Shown in pieces: positions 6,587-8,556 of a stretch of 8,556 nt of DNA; the stretch's first letter is position 1; each line of letters starts with the position of its first letter. The stretch is from NCBI GenBank assembly GCA_016764535.1, contig JAESRR010000068.1, positions 1 to 8,556 on the forward strand, in the 5' to 3' direction. Below the pieces are notes generated by a model that ran no database searches, was not told the origin of the DNA, and saw only the letters and a list, made by a program, of their open reading frames with translations. Position numbers and translations under genes: made by a program. The DNA comes from Cohaesibacteraceae bacterium. GTDB lineage: Bacteria > Pseudomonadota > Alphaproteobacteria > Rhizobiales > Cohaesibacteraceae.

Positions 6587-7150
6587 TTAGTCTGCGCGCT
6601 TCAAATAAGTAATTTCATTCGTGTCGACAATTATTCTGTCCCCGACGCCCACAAATGGAGGGACCATACAGCGGACACCATTTTCCAGAATTGCGGGTTT
6701 ATAGGATGAAGACTGGGTCTGTCCCTTGATTGTAGGCTCCGTTTCGCTCACTTCAAGGGTCACATGATCCGGAAGTCTGATACCGATGGGTTTTTCTTCG
6801 TACATTTCCAGCGTTACCTGCATGCCGTCCTGCAGAAATGCCGCACGTTCACCCACAAAACTTTTTTCAAGTTCAATCTGATCATATGTTTCAGTATTCA
6901 TGAAAACAAGATTGTCGTCCTGCCCGTACAGAAACTGAAAATCCTTTTGTTCCAGACGAACCCGTTCGACAGTTTCGGAAGATCGAAAACGTTGATTTAG
7001 TTTGCGACCATCGAGCAGGTTTTTTAGTTCTACCTGAGCGAAGGCTCCGCCTTTTCCAGGTTTAACAGCATTAACCTTTACTGCGAGCCAGAGTGAATTT
7101 TGATGTTCAATCACATTGCCCTGGCGAATTTCGTTACCATTTAGTTTCAT
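6587..7150 (-). CDS. efp: Translation elongation factor P
   Basis: The 187-residue product is EF-P, which binds ribosomes stalled on polyproline stretches and restores peptide-bond formation. The KOW-like first domain contains [10 protein letters not shown] (30-39). K33 is at the position of E. coli K34, the lysine modified by beta-lysylation; the modifying enzyme is not in this window. The C-terminal OB domain shows the family signature around residues 155-176, with [16 protein letters not shown] chose the ATG at 7150, which gives the usual [11 protein letters not shown] start and length. An in-frame ATG at 7252 would add 34 residues unlike any EF-P and has GGAG only one base away. The ribosome binding site at the chosen start is weak (GAGA, six bases away). 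The leader is about 100 bases. It is known as chvH in Agrobacterium, where it affects virulence. Confidence 0.96.
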   Translation of the reverse strand: MKLNGNEIRQGNVIEHQNSLWLAVKVNAVKPGKGGAFAQVELKNLLDGRKLNQRFRSSETVERVRLEQKDFQFLYGQDDNLVFMNTETYDQIELEKSFVGERAAFLQDGMQVTLEMYEEKPIGIRLPDHVTLEVSETEPTIKGQTQSSSYKPAILENGVRCMVPPFVGVGDRIIVDTNEITYLKRAD

Positions 7151-7184
7151 GTGTTGTCTCGGTGCTGGTCGCGACAGTGTGACA

Positions 7185-7264
7185 TCCGACAAATCTGGAT
7201 ATGTTCGGGACAGACTGCTTCTGAATTGTTTATGTAAAAGTCTGTGCACCATACTCCGACAAAT
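7185..7264 (-). repeat. 10-base direct repeat flanking the efp leader
   Basis: The minus-strand sequence ATTTGTCGGA occurs twice, at 7255-7264 and 7185-7194, exactly 70 bases apart. The first copy overlaps the candidate -10; the second is 35 bases before the efp ATG. It may be a binding or pairing site, or chance. Confidence 0.3.
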
Positions 7265-7270
7265 ATATCA
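7262..7270 (-). promoter_or_regulatory. Possible extended -10 promoter for efp
   Basis: Read on the minus strand this is TGA-TATATT, an extended -10 element, placing transcription start near 7255, about 105 bases before the efp ATG. No good -35 accompanies it. It overlaps a 10-base direct repeat. Read-through from the upstream Sel1 gene, which has no terminator, is also possible. Confidence 0.35.
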
Positions 7271-7332
7271 AGCCCGTATCGCTTAAATCATGCAGGAAAG
7301 TGTCGCAAACTGTAGAGAGGTTTAACGTGCTT

Positions 7333-8322
7333 CTAGCGCCACGCAAGCCAATCGCGGGATTTTTGCAGGGATTTTTCGATTGCCGAAGGCTTTAAGCCAC
7401 TGACAAAAGTATCCAGCCAGGTATCGGAATAGCCGGCACTTTGTGCAATTAAATGCCACTTGTAGGCTTCAACCGGATTGAGAGGGACGCCAAGTCCGCG
7501 TGCATACATACGGGCAATTCTGTTTTGAGCTATGACGTGTCCTGAATTTGCTGCCTGTATGAACCATCTTGACGCCCGGCGGGGATCGGGTTCTACGCCC
7601 CTTCCGCGAAATAGCATCAAGGCCAGCTCTACCTGCGCATCGAGATGACCAGCCTGCGCGGATTCAAACATGAACACAAATGCCCTGTTTTCATCTTTAA
7701 ATCCCTGGGGTCCATCCTTGTAAATGAGGGCAAGTGCATATTGAGCATCCATATCGCCCTGATCCGCAGCTTTCTCGAACCATATAACAGCCTGATTTAC
7801 ATCTCTTTTGAGTGGCTGGCCGGTCAAATACATAATGCCTAAATTGTGCTGCGCTGCTGCTATGCCATTGTCCGCGGCGAGTTTGAAAAACTCGGCTGCT
7901 TTCGCCAGGTCCTTTTCGAGGCCATTGCCGCTGGAATGCATCAACCCCAATGAAAACTGCGCATGTCCATTACTTTGTGCGGCAGCCAGTGAATACCAGT
8001 CGATCGCCTTCGAAATATCGCGGGGTATCCCCAGACCGTTGGCATATATTTCTGCGAGCAATGTTTGAGCGTGGTCATCGCCACCGACGGCTTCTTTTAA
8101 CGCGAATGTAAACGCAGTTAGATAATAGCCGCGCTGGAACGCTGCGTAAGCACGATCAATCGAAGGGTTTTGGTCAAGGCGCGCCAACAATTTTGCCAGA
8201 TCATCCCTTGAGGTTGTTTCCGCCGTAGATTGATTCTGTTCCTGGGAATAAACAGGACCTGACGAAACCAGCATTACACACGCAATCAGGAATATTTGGG
8301 CGATCCGCTTCATCGTTGGCAT
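7333..8322 (-). CDS. Secreted Sel1-like (TPR-type) repeat protein
   Basis: The 329-residue product begins with a signal peptide: MKR, then a hydrophobic run to about residue 22, and a likely cut near VYS-Q (26/27). It is therefore predicted to be periplasmic. From about residue 83 to 297 it carries roughly six Sel1-like repeats of about 36 residues, each with the AQ..LG.MY..G.G...D...A..W...AA..G pattern. The clearest are 119-154 and 155-190. Such superhelical repeats bind other proteins; no enzymatic motif is seen. The ATG at 8322 overlaps the preceding stop as TAATG, suggesting translational coupling to the thiE-like gene, and AGGG lies ten bases upstream. A second ATG at 8313 has no ribosome binding site but would shorten the signal peptide only slightly. 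The partner and role are unknown; an envelope function is an inference. Confidence 0.85.
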   Translation of the reverse strand: MPTMKRIAQIFLIACVMLVSSGPVYSQEQNQSTAETTSRDDLAKLLARLDQNPSIDRAYAAFQRGYYLTAFTFALKEAVGGDDHAQTLLAEIYANGLGIPRDISKAIDWYSLAAAQSNGHAQFSLGLMHSSGNGLEKDLAKAAEFFKLAADNGIAAAQHNLGIMYLTGQPLKRDVNQAVIWFEKAADQGDMDAQYALALIYKDGPQGFKDENRAFVFMFESAQAGHLDAQVELALMLFRGRGVEPDPRRASRWFIQAANSGHVIAQNRIARMYARGLGVPLNPVEAYKWHLIAQSAGYSDTWLDTFVSGLKPSAIEKSLQKSRDWLAWR

Positions 8323-8556
8323 TATTTTTTCGCCCTGGCAGCTGCTTTATTTTGCGCTTCCAACAAAATGCGATCTGCTTCAATACTGTCAAAAATTGCA
8401 TTTGCTTTCGAAACAACGGTTGACGGCTTTTCTTCAGAATTCCAGACTTGTTCCCGAATAGCAATAAATTCTACGCTGTTTTGTGCGGCTTCTTCAATTG
8501 CCTCATAGCTGCTTCCTGCGACCATCACCGCTGGAATTTCAAACATACTGGCCCAC
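8322..8556 (-). CDS. thiE: Thiamine-phosphate synthase-like protein, C-terminal part (cut by window edge)
   Basis: Only the last 77 residues are visible; the frame runs off the right edge, reading W-A-S before MFEIPAV. The stretch MFEIPAVMVAGSSYEAIEEA followed by VEFIAIREQVW resembles the end of the rhizobial ThiE/TenI-type TIM barrel, which joins the pyrimidine and thiazole halves of thiamine. The catalytic and phosphate-binding residues are outside the window, so the activity call is tentative. The tail is rich in Ala and Lys (AAARAKK). The stop overlaps the start of the Sel1 gene by one base. The ATG at 8546 is internal, not the start. Confidence 0.55.
   Translation of the reverse strand, partial: WASMFEIPAVMVAGSSYEAIEEAAQNSVEFIAIREQVWNSEEKPSTVVSKANAIFDSIEADRILLEAQNKAAARAKK

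Noticed and set aside
7151..7252. 34-residue N-terminal extension of EF-P
   Set aside because: It is not found in EF-P, and GGAG is only one base from that ATG.

Overview
This window looks like a chromosomal segment of an alphaproteobacterium, most likely of the Hyphomicrobiales (rhizobial) type, with moderate GC. The pointers are an RcdA/DUF1465 protein, a cysteine-free L31, a chromosomal MotA/ExbB-like plus OmpA/MotB-like pair beside suhB and efp, and a perfect CtrA box. All genes are intact except the one cut by the right edge. I see no mobile element, CRISPR array, tRNA or rRNA.

Layout. Bases 1 to about 340 are mostly AT-rich and non-coding, with a short direct repeat. A CtrA-type box (340-354) precedes a candidate small RNA (about 374-470). 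This RNA ends in a strong terminator and carries three anti-Shine-Dalgarno-like stretches. Next is rcdA (+), convergent with rpmE (-) across a shared palindromic terminator. Divergent from rpmE is an ABC exporter gene (+, 1699-3465). Everything from 3511 to the right edge is on the minus strand, in transcription order: thiE-like (partial), a secreted Sel1-repeat protein, efp, suhB-type inositol monophosphatase, a MotA/ExbB-like channel subunit, and an OmpA/MotB-like peptidoglycan-binding partner.

How the parts relate. RcdA is an adaptor for ClpXP proteolysis, known from Caulobacter for its role in removing the cell-cycle regulator CtrA. A CtrA box and small RNA directly upstream therefore suggest a cell-cycle control node. 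The minus-strand genes mix housekeeping functions (thiamine synthesis, EF-P, IMPase) with an envelope module. The last two form an apparent ion-driven stator-like complex of unknown function, related in architecture to Mot/Tol/Exb and Zorya ZorAB. Its leader contains a long nested inverted repeat. The most interesting items are the CtrA-box small RNA next to rcdA, the structured leader at 5664-5740, and the uncharacterised stator-like pair.
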